A stretch of DNA of 64,000 nt from Roseomonas marmotae (lineage in GTDB: Bacteria > Pseudomonadota > Alphaproteobacteria > Acetobacterales > Acetobacteraceae). Of the stretch, positions 54,540-64,000 are shown piece by piece. The notes below the pieces were generated by a model. The model was given only the letters and a program-made list of their open reading frames with translations. It had not been told where the DNA came from and did not search any database. Each line of letters begins with the position of its first letter. The stretch's first letter is position 1. Made by a program: the position numbers and the translations under genes. The DNA lies in contig NZ_CP061091.1 in NCBI RefSeq assembly GCF_017654485.1, positions 138,501 through 202,500 of the forward strand, read 5' to 3'.

Positions 54540-55949
54540 TCAGTCGGATTCCAGCGCGCTCAGGCTCTGCCCGAGGCGGTTCAGGACATCCCGCTCCCGG
54601 TCTCCGGCCTTCAGGAACCCGGTCGAGAAGGACAGGGAGAAACTGCTGCTGATCGATTCCTGGCCGCGAAAGGTTGAGACAGGAAAGCTCCAATCCTCCG
54701 CCGCGCGGCGCAGCGCGCATCGCGCCAGGCCCGCCGGCTCCATCGAGGAGTAATAGTACCATTTTTCAAGGAGGCGGCTGTATTCGACACCTCCGCTGAA
54801 GCGCGAACTGGGAATACGCTCGATGATCGTTACGTTGAGGCGCTCATCCGGCTTTGGGGTGCCGGTGCGGCAGATGGAGCCCTCCGGCAGGCCCCGCAGC
54901 GCATCGGGCAAGGAAAACACCGCCGTCATATCCGTGTTCCGGAGCGTCGCGCCATCGAACCTCGCGCCCGAGAGCTGCGCGCCGATGAAGACGGCGTCGC
55001 TCAGATCCGCTCCGGAAAAATCCGCGCCGCGCAGATCGGCGAAGGCGAAGCGGGCGCTCTGGAGAGAGGCGGCGCGGAAATCGGCGGACGGGAAATGTCC
55101 CAGGGAAAAATTTGTGCCCCTGGCATCCGCCCGGTTGAAGGCGGTCCGCGAACCGTCGGACAGCACCAGGACCGCGCCGGACAGATCGGCACCCTCCAGG
55201 CGGGCATCTGTCAGATCCGCCTGGACAATGGTCGCATCTTTCATCGTCGCGTTCGCCAGTACGGCCCGCCGGAGCTTGGCGCCGCTCAGGGCGGCCTTCT
55301 CCAACTCGCCGCCGGGCAGGCGCAACCCGTTCAGAAGCAGGCCCGACAGATTGGCTGCGGAAAAGCTCCTGCCCTGCGACGACAGCATCTCGATCGCCTG
55401 GACCTGGCCGACATCGCTGTAATCGCGGAGTTCCTGCGCGCGTCTCACGGCGCCACCCGCCGCCTCCAGTTCCATCGCCCCGTGGATCTGTGACACTCGC
55501 GCCCCGATATCGGCAACCTGCCGATTGGATGCCTTCAGGTCGTTCTGAACCTCCAGCGCGATCCGCAGAAGGTGGCCGGTCAGGGGATCCCCGCCCGGCG
55601 CGCTGAACTGCGCCAGCCAGACACAGGAGAAAACCGCGCAGGTTGTCCCGGAGAAAATGGCCATGCGTGCCGAGACGACGCAGGCCCTGCTCGGTGGCCG
55701 GACCCCGACGTGATGGCGGCGGAAATACCAGATGGCCAGGAGGGCCGCGAGGGCGGCGGCGACCGTGACATAGGGAACGAGATCCGCGACCGGCCTGATG
55801 TAATCCGCCACCACCGCCGGCCCCGAGCTGACGAAAGCCAGCAGGCCGAACTTCTTCCAGCCACTGGCGATCCGGATATCGCGCAGCAGCTTCCTGGCCC
55901 GGATGAACCATGCCTGGAACAGCCTCCGCGAGCGCATCAGTCCCGCCAT
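54540..55949 (-). CDS. pentapeptide repeat-containing membrane protein
   Basis: About 470 residues. Two N-terminal transmembrane helices (about 35-70 and 95-115) are followed by a short helical linker and pentapeptide repeats (about 180-330) with A(D/N)LxG units such as ADLTDARLEGADLSGAVL, ADFRAASLQSARFAFADLRGADFSGADLSDA and GAQLSGARFDGATLRN. A non-repeat C-terminal domain (about 340-470) contains GSICRTGTPKPDERLN and several Ser-rich strands. The start is uncertain among 55982, 55949 and 55937. Function unknown; GC is slightly lower than that of neighbours. Confidence 0.85.
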   Translation of the reverse strand: MAGLMRSRRLFQAWFIRARKLLRDIRIASGWKKFGLLAFVSSGPAVVADYIRPVADLVPYVTVAAALAALLAIWYFRRHHVGVRPPSRACVVSARMAIFSGTTCAVFSCVWLAQFSAPGGDPLTGHLLRIALEVQNDLKASNRQVADIGARVSQIHGAMELEAAGGAVRRAQELRDYSDVGQVQAIEMLSSQGRSFSAANLSGLLLNGLRLPGGELEKAALSGAKLRRAVLANATMKDATIVQADLTDARLEGADLSGAVLVLSDGSRTAFNRADARGTNFSLGHFPSADFRAASLQSARFAFADLRGADFSGADLSDAVFIGAQLSGARFDGATLRNTDMTAVFSLPDALRGLPEGSICRTGTPKPDERLNVTIIERIPSSRFSGGVEYSRLLEKWYYYSSMEPAGLARCALRRAAEDWSFPVSTFRGQESISSSFSLSFSTGFLKAGDRERDVLNRLGQSLSALESD

Positions 55950-56104
55950 GGCGGCTCGCCCTGTCGCATCCTGGCGCAGCATATTCCGTTTCTGTATCGT
56001 AGCAACAAAAGAGCGGAGGCGGTCGCGCCGATCCTGCTGGACGGCCCCTCCGGGCTTTCGGCTATCCTCGGCGCCGCCGGGTAAGCCGGTAGGGGAAGAC
56101 GACC

Positions 56105-57163
56105 ATGAAGGCTCATCGCCGTGCCCTGCTCACGGGGCTGCTCGCCACGCCATTCCTCGCCCGCGCCCAGGGCACGCCACAGCCGCTGGAGCGGTTGCAG
56201 GCGCCCGGGCCGGTGACGCTGACGGACCAGCAGCTGGCTCAGCGCTTCACCGCCAGCCCAGCCCCCGCCGGGCCGCCGGGACAGTGGGAAGCCCGCGCCA
56301 ACCTGCCGCTCCCGCGCTCCGAGATGGCCTGGGCCACCGCCGCGCGCGGGCGGATGCATGTCATCGGCGGCTATGGCGAGCAGCGGGTGAACCGCCCCTA
56401 TCACCATGTCTATGACCCCGAACGCGATGTCTGGGACATCGCGCCGCCGCTGCCGCTGGGCGCCAACCACGTGGCCGTCGCGGCGACGGAGGAGACGGTC
56501 TATGCCTTCGGCGGCTTCGTGCAGCAGAACCGTGACCCGCACCGGGAGGCCTTCGCCTTCGACCTGGACAGCCAGATCTGGCGCTCTCTGGCGCCGCTGC
56601 CGCACGCGCGGGGTGCTGCGGGGCTGGTGATCGTGGACGGGATGCTGCACCTGATCGGCGGCGCCCAGGGCAATACCGACCGCCACAGCATCTCCTGGCA
56701 CGAGGTCTACGATCCCCGCGCCGACAAGTGGGAGGCGCGGCCGGACATGCCGGGCTTCCCGCTGGACCACAAGGGCGTGGTGGTGGTGGACGGGCGCATT
56801 CACGTCATCGGCGGGCGGATCAATACCTTCGCCACCAATGTCGGGCACCACCGCGTCTATATCCCGGCCTCCGGCAAGTGGGAGGACCGGACGCCCATGC
56901 CGACGCCGCGCTCCGGCCATGGCGCCGTGTATCTCGGCGGGCGCATCTGGTGCATGGGGGGCGAGGAGACCAACAAGGTCTTCGGCCAGATGGAAAGCTA
57001 CGACCCCGCCACGGATCGCTGGAGCAGCCACGCGCCCATGCTGACGCCGCGCCATGGCCTCGGCGCCGCCGTGGTGGGCGGCAAGATCCATGTGGCCGGG
57101 GGCGGCGTCGTCTTCGGCGGCGGCATCCAGTCCTCCATCCATGAAGCCTTCACCCCGGCCTGA
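56105..57163 (+). CDS. Kelch repeat-containing secreted protein
   Basis: A 352-residue beta-propeller protein. The N-terminus MKAHRRALLTGLLATPFLARAQ is a signal peptide with a basic n-region. Six Kelch-like blades follow, each with a double-glycine strand: GRMHVIGGYGE, ETVYAFGGFV, GMLHLIGGAQG, GRIHVIGGRI, GRIWCMGGEE and GKIHVAGGGV, and Trp-containing YDPERDVWD, YDPRADKWE turns. Probably periplasmic and possibly carbohydrate-binding; no catalytic Tyr/Cys of galactose oxidase recognised. It overlaps the next gene by 23 bases. Confidence 0.9.
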   Translation: MKAHRRALLTGLLATPFLARAQGTPQPLERLQAPGPVTLTDQQLAQRFTASPAPAGPPGQWEARANLPLPRSEMAWATAARGRMHVIGGYGEQRVNRPYHHVYDPERDVWDIAPPLPLGANHVAVAATEETVYAFGGFVQQNRDPHREAFAFDLDSQIWRSLAPLPHARGAAGLVIVDGMLHLIGGAQGNTDRHSISWHEVYDPRADKWEARPDMPGFPLDHKGVVVVDGRIHVIGGRINTFATNVGHHRVYIPASGKWEDRTPMPTPRSGHGAVYLGGRIWCMGGEETNKVFGQMESYDPATDRWSSHAPMLTPRHGLGAAVVGGKIHVAGGGVVFGGGIQSSIHEAFTPA

Positions 57164-57719
57164 CCCCCTGCCCCGCCGGGCCATGCTGCTGCTGGCGGGC
57201 AGCGGCGTGGCGGGGGCGGCTGCCTGGCTGGGCTGGCCGGCCGTGGCGGCGCCGGGCTTCGGGCCACTGCGCCTGGGCATGGCGCGGGCCGAGGCGCTGC
57301 GGGCCCTGGGGCCGGCGGCCCTGCCGGCGCCGCTCTGCGCGGGGGTGGAGGGCGTGCTGTTCGACTGGCCGGATGCCGCGCTCAGCCCGCGCCCGGTGCC
57401 GGCCATGGCCATGTTCGGCGGCACCGAAGCGCGGTTGAGCGAGATGGAGGCCAGCCTCTCCCACCCCGAGGGCGGGCTGGACCTCGCGGGCTGGCAGGCG
57501 CTGGTGGCGGCGCAGCGGGAGGAGATACGCCGCCGGCTGGGAGTGGAGCCCCGGCTGGTGGAGGATGCGCGGGATATGATGGGCGCTGATCTGCACTGGG
57601 TTTTTGATGGCCCGCACGCAACCGTGACCCTGGCGGCCCGCTGGATGCAGCGCAGCGGAGCCGGTTATACCCGCCTGCACTGGCTGGCGGCCGGGGCGGA
57701 GACGGTGATCGCGAGCTGA
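57141..57719 (+). CDS. predicted exported protein of unknown function
   Basis: A 192-residue protein beginning inside the Kelch gene. Its N-terminus has a proline/arginine-rich lead (PRPDPLPRRAMLLLAGSGVAGAAAW), a plausible signal or Tat-like anchor, then FGPLRLGMARAEALRALGP, which resembles small outer-membrane-associated repeat-like domains with a conserved GPLRLGM start. The rest is a mixed alpha/beta domain with GADLHWVFDG. Likely co-translated with the Kelch gene and followed 47 bases later by a penicillin-binding protein. Confidence 0.65.
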   Translation: MKPSPRPDPLPRRAMLLLAGSGVAGAAAWLGWPAVAAPGFGPLRLGMARAEALRALGPAALPAPLCAGVEGVLFDWPDAALSPRPVPAMAMFGGTEARLSEMEASLSHPEGGLDLAGWQALVAAQREEIRRRLGVEPRLVEDARDMMGADLHWVFDGPHATVTLAARWMQRSGAGYTRLHWLAAGAETVIAS

Positions 57720-57766
57720 GGCTTGAGGCCACGCCGCCCCTGTCCGCCGGCGAAGGGGGAGCCTGT

Positions 57767-59908
57767 ATGACCGAGAGCCGCACCACGCCACGCCGCCGCC
57801 TGCTGCCGCGCCTGCCCCTCCTCCTTGGCGGGGGGATGGGCGTCGTGGCGCTGGGGCTGGTGGTCTATCTGGGCTGGTGCCTGCTGCAGATGCCGGTGGG
57901 AGGCGGGATGCAGCCCACGGCCACCGCCGCCACCCTGATCCTGGAGAACCGGGACGGCACCGGCTTCGCCACGCGCGGCGTGCTGCGGGGCGAGCCGGTC
58001 AGCGCCGATGCCCTGCCGCAGCCGCTGACCGATGCCATCATCGCCATCGAGGACCGGCGCTTCTACAGCCATCATGGCATCGACCCCCGTGGCATCCTGC
58101 GGGCCGTGACCCGCGCCGTGAGTTCCGGGCGGCTGCGGGAGGGGGCGAGCACCATCACCCAGCAGCTCGCCCGCATGACCTATCTGTCGCAGGAGAAGAC
58201 GCTGAGCCGGAAGGTGCAGGAGGCCATGCTGGCCCTCTGGCTGGAAAGCCGCCTCTCCAAGCAGGAGATCCTGGCCCGCTACATGAACACCGCTTATTTC
58301 GGCGCGGGCGCGGTGGGCGTGGATGCGGCGGCGCGGCGCTATTTCGGCAAATCCGCCGGGGATGTGACGCTGGCGGAGGCGGCGATGCTGGCGGGGCTGC
58401 TGCGCGCGCCCTCCGCCCTGGCGCCCACCACCAATATGGAAGGCGCCTGGCAGCGCGCCAATGTGGTGCTGCAGGTGATGCAGGAGACCGGCCTCGCCAC
58501 GCCGGAGCAGGTCGCCGCCGCTCGCGCCGCGCCGCCCGTCCTGAAGGCGCCGCCCGAGCCGCTGGTCGGCCGTGGCTATTTCTCGGACTGGGCGGATGCC
58601 GAGGCACGGCGGCTGGTGGGGCCGATGCCGGTGGACCTTTCCGTCCGTACCACCCTGGACCCGGCCCTTCAGGACCTGGCGGAGAAGGTGGTGACCCGGC
58701 ACCTGGCGCAGACAGGCGGGAAGCAGCAGGCCGGACAGGCGGCGCTGCTGGCCCTGGCGCCGGATGGCTCGGTGCTCGCCATGGTAGGCGGGCGCGACTA
58801 TGCGGAGAGCCAGTTCAACCGCACCTCCCAGGCCAGGCGGCAGCCCGGCTCGCTGTTCAAGCTCTTCGTCTATGCGGCGGCGCTGGAGGAAGGCTGGCGG
58901 CCGGACCAGACCATCCAGGATACGCCCATCACCATCGATGGCTGGTCCCCCGGCAATTCCGGTGGCCGCTATCGTGGCGCCATGACGTTGCGGGAGGCCT
59001 TCGCGCAGTCCAGCAACACCGCCGCCGTCAGGCTGCAGGAGGCGGTGGGGCGCGACAAGGTGGCGGCCATGGCCAGACGCCTCGGCCTTTCCGCCGAGAT
59101 GCCGCTGAACCCCAGCATGGCGCTCGGCACCACCGAGGCGACGCTGGCGGAGATGGTCACGGCCTTCGGCCGCATCGGCTACGGCACGCAGATCGAGCCC
59201 TACGTGGTGCAGGAGGTGCGCGCGCGGGACCGGGCGCTCTATACCCGCCCGCCCGCGCCCACCGCGCCGCTGGTGCCGCCACGGGTCCAGCAGGGCATGC
59301 TGGACATGATGCTGGCGGTGGTGCGGGACGGCACCGGCCGCGCCGCCCGGCTGGAGCGCCCCGTCGCCGGCAAGACCGGCACCACCCAGGACAGCCGCGA
59401 TGCCTGGTTCATCGGCATGACGGCGGATGCGGTGGTGGGCGTCTGGGTCGGCAATGACGACAACAGCCCGACGAAGAATGTCCATGGCGGCGGGCTGCCG
59501 GCGCGCATCTGGCGTGATTTCATGGAGGAGGCGGACAAGCTCCATACCGCCGCCGCGCCCTCGGCCGCCGTCCAGCCCTCCCCGGCGCGGGAGGAGCAGC
59601 TGCGTGGCGTGCCGCAGGTGCTGGATACCGCCACCCTGCTGATCGGCGGGCGGGAAGTGCGGCTGGCTGGCCTCGTCGGCCTGCCCTCCGGCGATTTCGT
59701 CGCCGCCATGACGCAGTGGATCTCGGGGCGCGAAGCTGTCTGCGAGGCACGGAGTTCCGAGAGCTGGGAATGTCGCGTCGGCGGGCGGAGCCTGTCGGAG
59801 CTGGTCCTCTCCAACGGCGGCGGACGGGCCTCGACCGATGCCCCGCCCGAACTGCGTCAGGCCGAGCGCGCCGCCCGGCAGGCACGGCTGGGCATCTGGG
59901 GCGGCTGA
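57767..59908 (+). CDS. class A penicillin-binding protein (transglycosylase/transpeptidase)
   Basis: A 713-residue bifunctional peptidoglycan synthase. Cytoplasmic basic tail, one transmembrane anchor (about 20-42), GT51 transglycosylase (about 75-245; catalytic Glu in IAIEDRRFYSH near residue 95, GASTITQQLAR) and a transpeptidase (about 310-600) with SxxK in GSLFKLF near 363-366, SSN in QSSNTAAV and KTGTT near 535. The C-terminus beyond the transpeptidase (about 610-713) has one Cys pair candidate and no recognised domain. This is a PBP1a/PBP1c-like enzyme, but there is no long accessory domain. Confidence 0.95.
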   Translation: MTESRTTPRRRLLPRLPLLLGGGMGVVALGLVVYLGWCLLQMPVGGGMQPTATAATLILENRDGTGFATRGVLRGEPVSADALPQPLTDAIIAIEDRRFYSHHGIDPRGILRAVTRAVSSGRLREGASTITQQLARMTYLSQEKTLSRKVQEAMLALWLESRLSKQEILARYMNTAYFGAGAVGVDAAARRYFGKSAGDVTLAEAAMLAGLLRAPSALAPTTNMEGAWQRANVVLQVMQETGLATPEQVAAARAAPPVLKAPPEPLVGRGYFSDWADAEARRLVGPMPVDLSVRTTLDPALQDLAEKVVTRHLAQTGGKQQAGQAALLALAPDGSVLAMVGGRDYAESQFNRTSQARRQPGSLFKLFVYAAALEEGWRPDQTIQDTPITIDGWSPGNSGGRYRGAMTLREAFAQSSNTAAVRLQEAVGRDKVAAMARRLGLSAEMPLNPSMALGTTEATLAEMVTAFGRIGYGTQIEPYVVQEVRARDRALYTRPPAPTAPLVPPRVQQGMLDMMLAVVRDGTGRAARLERPVAGKTGTTQDSRDAWFIGMTADAVVGVWVGNDDNSPTKNVHGGGLPARIWRDFMEEADKLHTAAAPSAAVQPSPAREEQLRGVPQVLDTATLLIGGREVRLAGLVGLPSGDFVAAMTQWISGREAVCEARSSESWECRVGGRSLSELVLSNGGGRASTDAPPELRQAERAARQARLGIWGG

Positions 59909-59925
59909 GGGGCGTAGTACATGCG

Positions 59926-59955
59926 GAAGCCCGCGGCACGGGGCCGGCGGGCTTC
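59926..59955 (+). terminator. intrinsic terminator after the penicillin-binding protein gene
   Basis: GAAGCCCGC pairs with GCGGGCTTC across a 12-base loop, followed by TTCGAGTTG. It lies 18 bases after the stop. The stem is strong but the T tail is short. Confidence 0.65.
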
Positions 59956-60051
59956 TTCGAGTTGCTCCGGAAGCCCGGGGCGGCTTCCGCCAGGCTTCGT
60001 CGGAACACGTGCCTTCACCCGGCTGGCCGGCCTTGGCCGACCGGTTCCGGG

Positions 60052-60378
60052 TCAGCGCATCGGAACGACGCGGCGGGTGCCGTCCGGCAGATACTCGATC
60101 ACCGCACCGCCGCCCATATAGGCGCCATTGCCGACCTGCTGATTCGGCAGATTCAGGTCAGAGAAGGGATTCGGCGGGACCGGCACGACCGGGCGGCCCG
60201 TCGAGGTCTGGAGTTCAGGGGAGGCCTGAAAACCCTGCGACCCCATGGGCTGCTGCACCTGATATCCTGAAGCGGAGGGAGCGCCAGCCGTCGGGTAGCC
60301 AGTCTGTGCATGGGCGATACCGCCACCCATGGTCACGGCCAGGGACGCGGCTGCCAGCGTTGAGGAAATACGGGCCAT
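60052..60378 (-). CDS. small exported protein of unknown function
   Basis: A 108-residue protein with a clear signal peptide (ARISSTLAAASLAVTMGGGIAHAQ, cut after AHAQ). The mature part is Gly/Gln/Pro-rich: TGYPTAGAPSASGYQVQQPMGSQGFQ. It ends with a compact GGAVIEYLPDGTRRVVPM that looks like a short beta strand pair. No Cys. No family recognised; similar low-complexity secreted proteins occur in this group. The upstream AAGGA is 10 bases from the start. Confidence 0.72.
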   Translation of the reverse strand: MARISSTLAAASLAVTMGGGIAHAQTGYPTAGAPSASGYQVQQPMGSQGFQASPELQTSTGRPVVPVPPNPFSDLNLPNQQVGNGAYMGGGAVIEYLPDGTRRVVPMR

Positions 60379-60537
60379 TGCTGGGATTCCTTGCAGTGTT
60401 CTTCCTCGCCCCACGCAGCCGTACAGGCACGCGCGGAAGCGCAGATAGCCAACCCGCCGGAACAGCCAAGGTTGCGGGCAGGCTTACCTCAGGAAGTGCC
60501 GATCGGCCTCCGATACGTTGGAAACCGTCTTCGCCGG

Positions 60538-60759
60538 CTACTCCTTGTGCTTCTTCTTGCCGGCTGCCGGGCCGATCACATAGCCCTGCCCGGCCAAGGC
60601 GCCCAGCCGTGCCGGCAAGGCATCCCGGATCACCTGACGATAGGCCGGCACATGCTTCCAGGCCTTCTTTTCCTGCTTGGTCATGCCGCAGCCCAGGCAC
60701 CAGCCGGTCTCGTCGTCGTAGCGGCAGACCTTGATGCAAGGGCGGTCAAGTTTGTCCAT
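60538..60759 (-). CDS. DUF1289 domain-containing protein
   Basis: A 73-residue protein with four cysteines in CIKVCRYDDETGWCLGCGMT, the DUF1289 pattern that probably binds zinc or an iron-sulphur cluster. It is followed by KKAWK and a basic lysine-rich C-terminus. Function unknown. Its start at 60759 is supported by the domain position; the longer overlapping frame has no start features. Confidence 0.92.
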   Translation of the reverse strand: MDKLDRPCIKVCRYDDETGWCLGCGMTKQEKKAWKHVPAYRQVIRDALPARLGALAGQGYVIGPAAGKKKHKE

Positions 60760-60883
60760 GCCGCAAAGACTCCGCGGAAGCGGGAAAGTTCCCGTTCCGC
60801 ACCGGACGCCCAGGCATATTCCGCCCCCCGCCAGGACGGCAGGCGAGAGCCGTTGAAGCAGGCCACGGCGAATGAAAGCCGCT

Positions 60884-62335
60884 TCAGGCGCGCAGGGCGG
60901 GTGGCAGGCGCGCCAGCACGGGAGTGATGGCCTGCTCATAGGCATGGGCCAGCCGCAGCAGCGCCAGATCCTGTCGTGGCGGGGCGATGATCTGCAGGCC
61001 CATCGGCAGGTCCAGCGCGCCGCCGAAGCCCGCCGGGACGCTGATGGTGGGGCAGCCGGAGAGGCTGGCGGGGAAGACCACTTCCATCCAGCGGTGATAG
61101 GTATCCATGGCCGTGCCGCCGATCTCCTGGGGCCAGTGCCATTCGGCGGGAAAGGCGAAGCACTGGGCACTGGGCAGCACCAGCGCATCGAAGCGCGTGA
61201 ACAGGACGAGAAAGGCCTGGTAGAGCGCGCTGCGCCCGGCGGAGGCGCGCAGCGTGTCCAGCGCACTCATCCGCAGGCCGCCTTCCACTTCCCAGAGCGC
61301 CTCGGGCTTCAGCTGCCTGCGCTTCTCAGGGTCCTGGTAGAAGGGCATCAGCCCATTCATGGCCAGCCAGTGGCGGGTGCCGAGCCAGGTGTCCCAGATC
61401 TGCTCACGCGAAAGCGGCATGCGCGCCTCCTCCACCCGGCAGCCGACGGCTTCCAGGGCAGCGAGGCCCTGGCGGCAGACATCCAGCACGCCGGCTTCCA
61501 GAGGCAGGCTGGCGGCGTAATCTCCGAGCCAGCCGATGCGTGTGCCACGGGCATCATGCGCGAGGGGGCGGGCAAAGGCTTCCGGCGCGTCCTCCAACGA
61601 CAGCGGCGCCCGGGCATCGCGCCCCGCCAGGGTCGAGAGCAGCAGCGCGAGGTCCGTCACGTCACGCGCCATTGGCCCTTCCGTGGAGAGCTGGCTGACG
61701 AAGCTTTCCGTGGCCGGCCAGGCCGGAACCCGGCCAGCCGAGGGGCGCAGGCCGAAGACATTGTTCCAGGCGGCCGGATTCCGCAGGGAGCCACCGAAAT
61801 CGCTGCCATCGGCGACCGGTGCCATCCGCAACGCCAGGGCCACCGCCGCGCCGCCCGAGGAACCACCGGCCGAGCGGCCGGTATTCCAGGGATTGCGTGT
61901 GACGCCATGCACGGGATTGTAGCTGTGCGAGCCCAGGCCGAATTCCGGCACATTGGTCTTGCCGATGAAAATGGCACCGGCGCGCCGCATCCGCTCGACG
62001 ATCAGCGAATCCTGCACGGGCATGTGGCCCGCCAGGAGCGGAGAGCCCTTGCTGGTAGGCAGGCCACGAACATCGGCCAGGTCCTTCACCGCGTGAGGGA
62101 GGCCGTGCATCCAGCCCATCACCTCGCCCCGTCCCAGCTGCGCGTCGCGCTCCTCCGCCTCGGCCAGCAGGACGTCACGGTCGCGCAAGGCGATGATGGC
62201 ATTCACCGCAGGGTTCAGCTGCTCGATGCGATCGAGATGGGCGGACATGACCTCCCGGCACGAGAGGTGCCTGGCGCGTATGGCGGCAGATAGCTCGGCC
62301 GCGGTCATGAGGCAGGAATCGTTGGGCTGGGTCAT
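60884..62335 (-). CDS. amidase (amidase signature family)
   Basis: A 483-residue amidase-signature enzyme with a Ser-cis-Ser-Lys triad: Lys in HAVKDLADV near residue 80, the cis-Ser in GRSAGGSSGGAAVALALR near residue 155, and the nucleophilic Ser in GSDFGGSLRNPA near residue 178. The family includes amidases, GatA and urea amidolyase. It is not GatA: neither gatB nor gatC is near, and the C-terminus ends in LPMGLQIIAPPRQDLALLRLAHAYEQ typical of stand-alone amidases. Substrate not assignable. Confidence 0.93.
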   Translation of the reverse strand: MTQPNDSCLMTAAELSAAIRARHLSCREVMSAHLDRIEQLNPAVNAIIALRDRDVLLAEAEERDAQLGRGEVMGWMHGLPHAVKDLADVRGLPTSKGSPLLAGHMPVQDSLIVERMRRAGAIFIGKTNVPEFGLGSHSYNPVHGVTRNPWNTGRSAGGSSGGAAVALALRMAPVADGSDFGGSLRNPAAWNNVFGLRPSAGRVPAWPATESFVSQLSTEGPMARDVTDLALLLSTLAGRDARAPLSLEDAPEAFARPLAHDARGTRIGWLGDYAASLPLEAGVLDVCRQGLAALEAVGCRVEEARMPLSREQIWDTWLGTRHWLAMNGLMPFYQDPEKRRQLKPEALWEVEGGLRMSALDTLRASAGRSALYQAFLVLFTRFDALVLPSAQCFAFPAEWHWPQEIGGTAMDTYHRWMEVVFPASLSGCPTISVPAGFGGALDLPMGLQIIAPPRQDLALLRLAHAYEQAITPVLARLPPALRA

Positions 62336-62473
62336 GGGCAGGCCTTAGCTTGGCGGCGGAATGTGCCGTTACCGCTACGGGCTTGGCAAGCCCGGCCTGA
62401 TGCCATGGTCTGTACGCGTTCAAACCCGCCAGTTGGTGCTGACGGGGTTTGCGCTGTTGCTGTTATTTGATGT

Positions 62474-62550
<77 letters not shown>

Positions 62551-62599
62551 GTGGTGTGTGTATTTGTGCTGTTTGTTGGATGAACGGTCCGGCTTGGTG

Positions 62600-62715
62600 G
62601 CCCGGCGGCGACCTACTCTCCCGTGCCTTGAGACACAGTACCATGGGCGCTGGGGCGTTTCACGGCCGAGTTCGGGATGGGATCGGGTGTAGCAGCCTCG
62701 CGATGGCCACCGGGC
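62600..62715 (-). rRNA. rrf: 5S ribosomal RNA
   Basis: The strand contains the universal CCGATCCCATCCCGAACTCGG loop followed by GTACTGTGTCTC-type helix IV and pairing ends CCCGGTGGCC and GTCGCCGCCGGG. Length about 115 bases. Lies between 23S and tRNA-fMet on the minus strand. Confidence 0.95.
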
Positions 62716-62849
62716 CACCGAGCCGGATCGTTCTCCATTGGCAGCACAGATGCTGATGAATGGGAGTTGGTGATATCTGTATTGAGTGTTGAGTGAGTGT
62801 GTCGCGGTTGGATGCTGCGTGCGGTGTCGTGTTGCCACGACAGCGGTGC

Positions 62850-64000
<1,151 letters not shown>

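Overview
The window is GC-rich, gene-dense chromosomal DNA from an alphaproteobacterium, most likely of the Acetobacteraceae/Roseomonas group. This is inferred from several observations: an aa3-type cytochrome oxidase cluster with Cox11 and SURF1, a complex I NDUFA12-like subunit, a DUF2155 protein, a PmtA-like methyltransferase, an HWE histidine kinase, and an rRNA operon carrying a 3' initiator tRNA. No insertion sequence, prophage, CRISPR array or integron was seen. The organism cannot be named from the sequence alone.

Layout. 1-2220 (minus): partial GNAT acetyltransferase, RidA protein and a stand-alone TSCPD/ribonucleotide-reductase-like protein. 2427-3932 (plus): NDUFA12, MlaD, a 75-residue unknown and a DUF2155 protein, tightly packed. 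4058-8009 (plus): overlapping trehalose cluster otsB, GH15 glycosidase, otsA. 8045-8767 (minus): a Crp/Fnr regulator broken by an early stop codon, divergent from an HWE histidine kinase. 10201-14537 (minus): serine hydrolase, peptide-binding protein and a THUMP RNA methyltransferase. 14673-16951 (minus): phospholipase D-type and EEP-family phosphodiesterases.

17178-21202 is the most distinctive region. A peptidase-containing (C39) ABC exporter and an HlyD-family adaptor (minus) lie divergent from a 72-residue precursor (plus) with a canonical double-glycine leader. Together they look like a compact export system for an undescribed, cysteine-free, Gly/Asn-rich peptide. A strong hairpin separates it from the housekeeping genes ftsY, mtaB and dapF (minus). 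A DEDD exonuclease, rpmI, rplT, pheS and pheT (plus) follow.

29921-30221 is an intergenic array of short-loop hairpins. Then come an M20 peptidase, a small secreted protein and a zeta-like GST (minus), followed by the cytochrome c oxidase operon (minus, 40686 down to 33144: coxB, ctaD, cyoE, a 42-residue membrane protein, ctaG, ctaE, SURF1, M32 carboxypeptidase). Upstream of it lie an ArsR regulator, a PmtA-like methyltransferase and a DMT transporter. 43145-50357 holds a SIMPL protein, LysR regulator, SCO protein, small unknown, 1-Cys peroxiredoxin coupled to cysteine synthase, a ThDP enzyme and a YciI protein. 50427-62335 holds (methyl)citrate synthase, PEP carboxylase, a pentapeptide-repeat membrane protein, a Kelch protein, a class A penicillin-binding protein, two small proteins and an amidase. 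The window closes with the 3' end of an rRNA operon on the minus strand: 23S (partial), 5S, tRNA-fMet.
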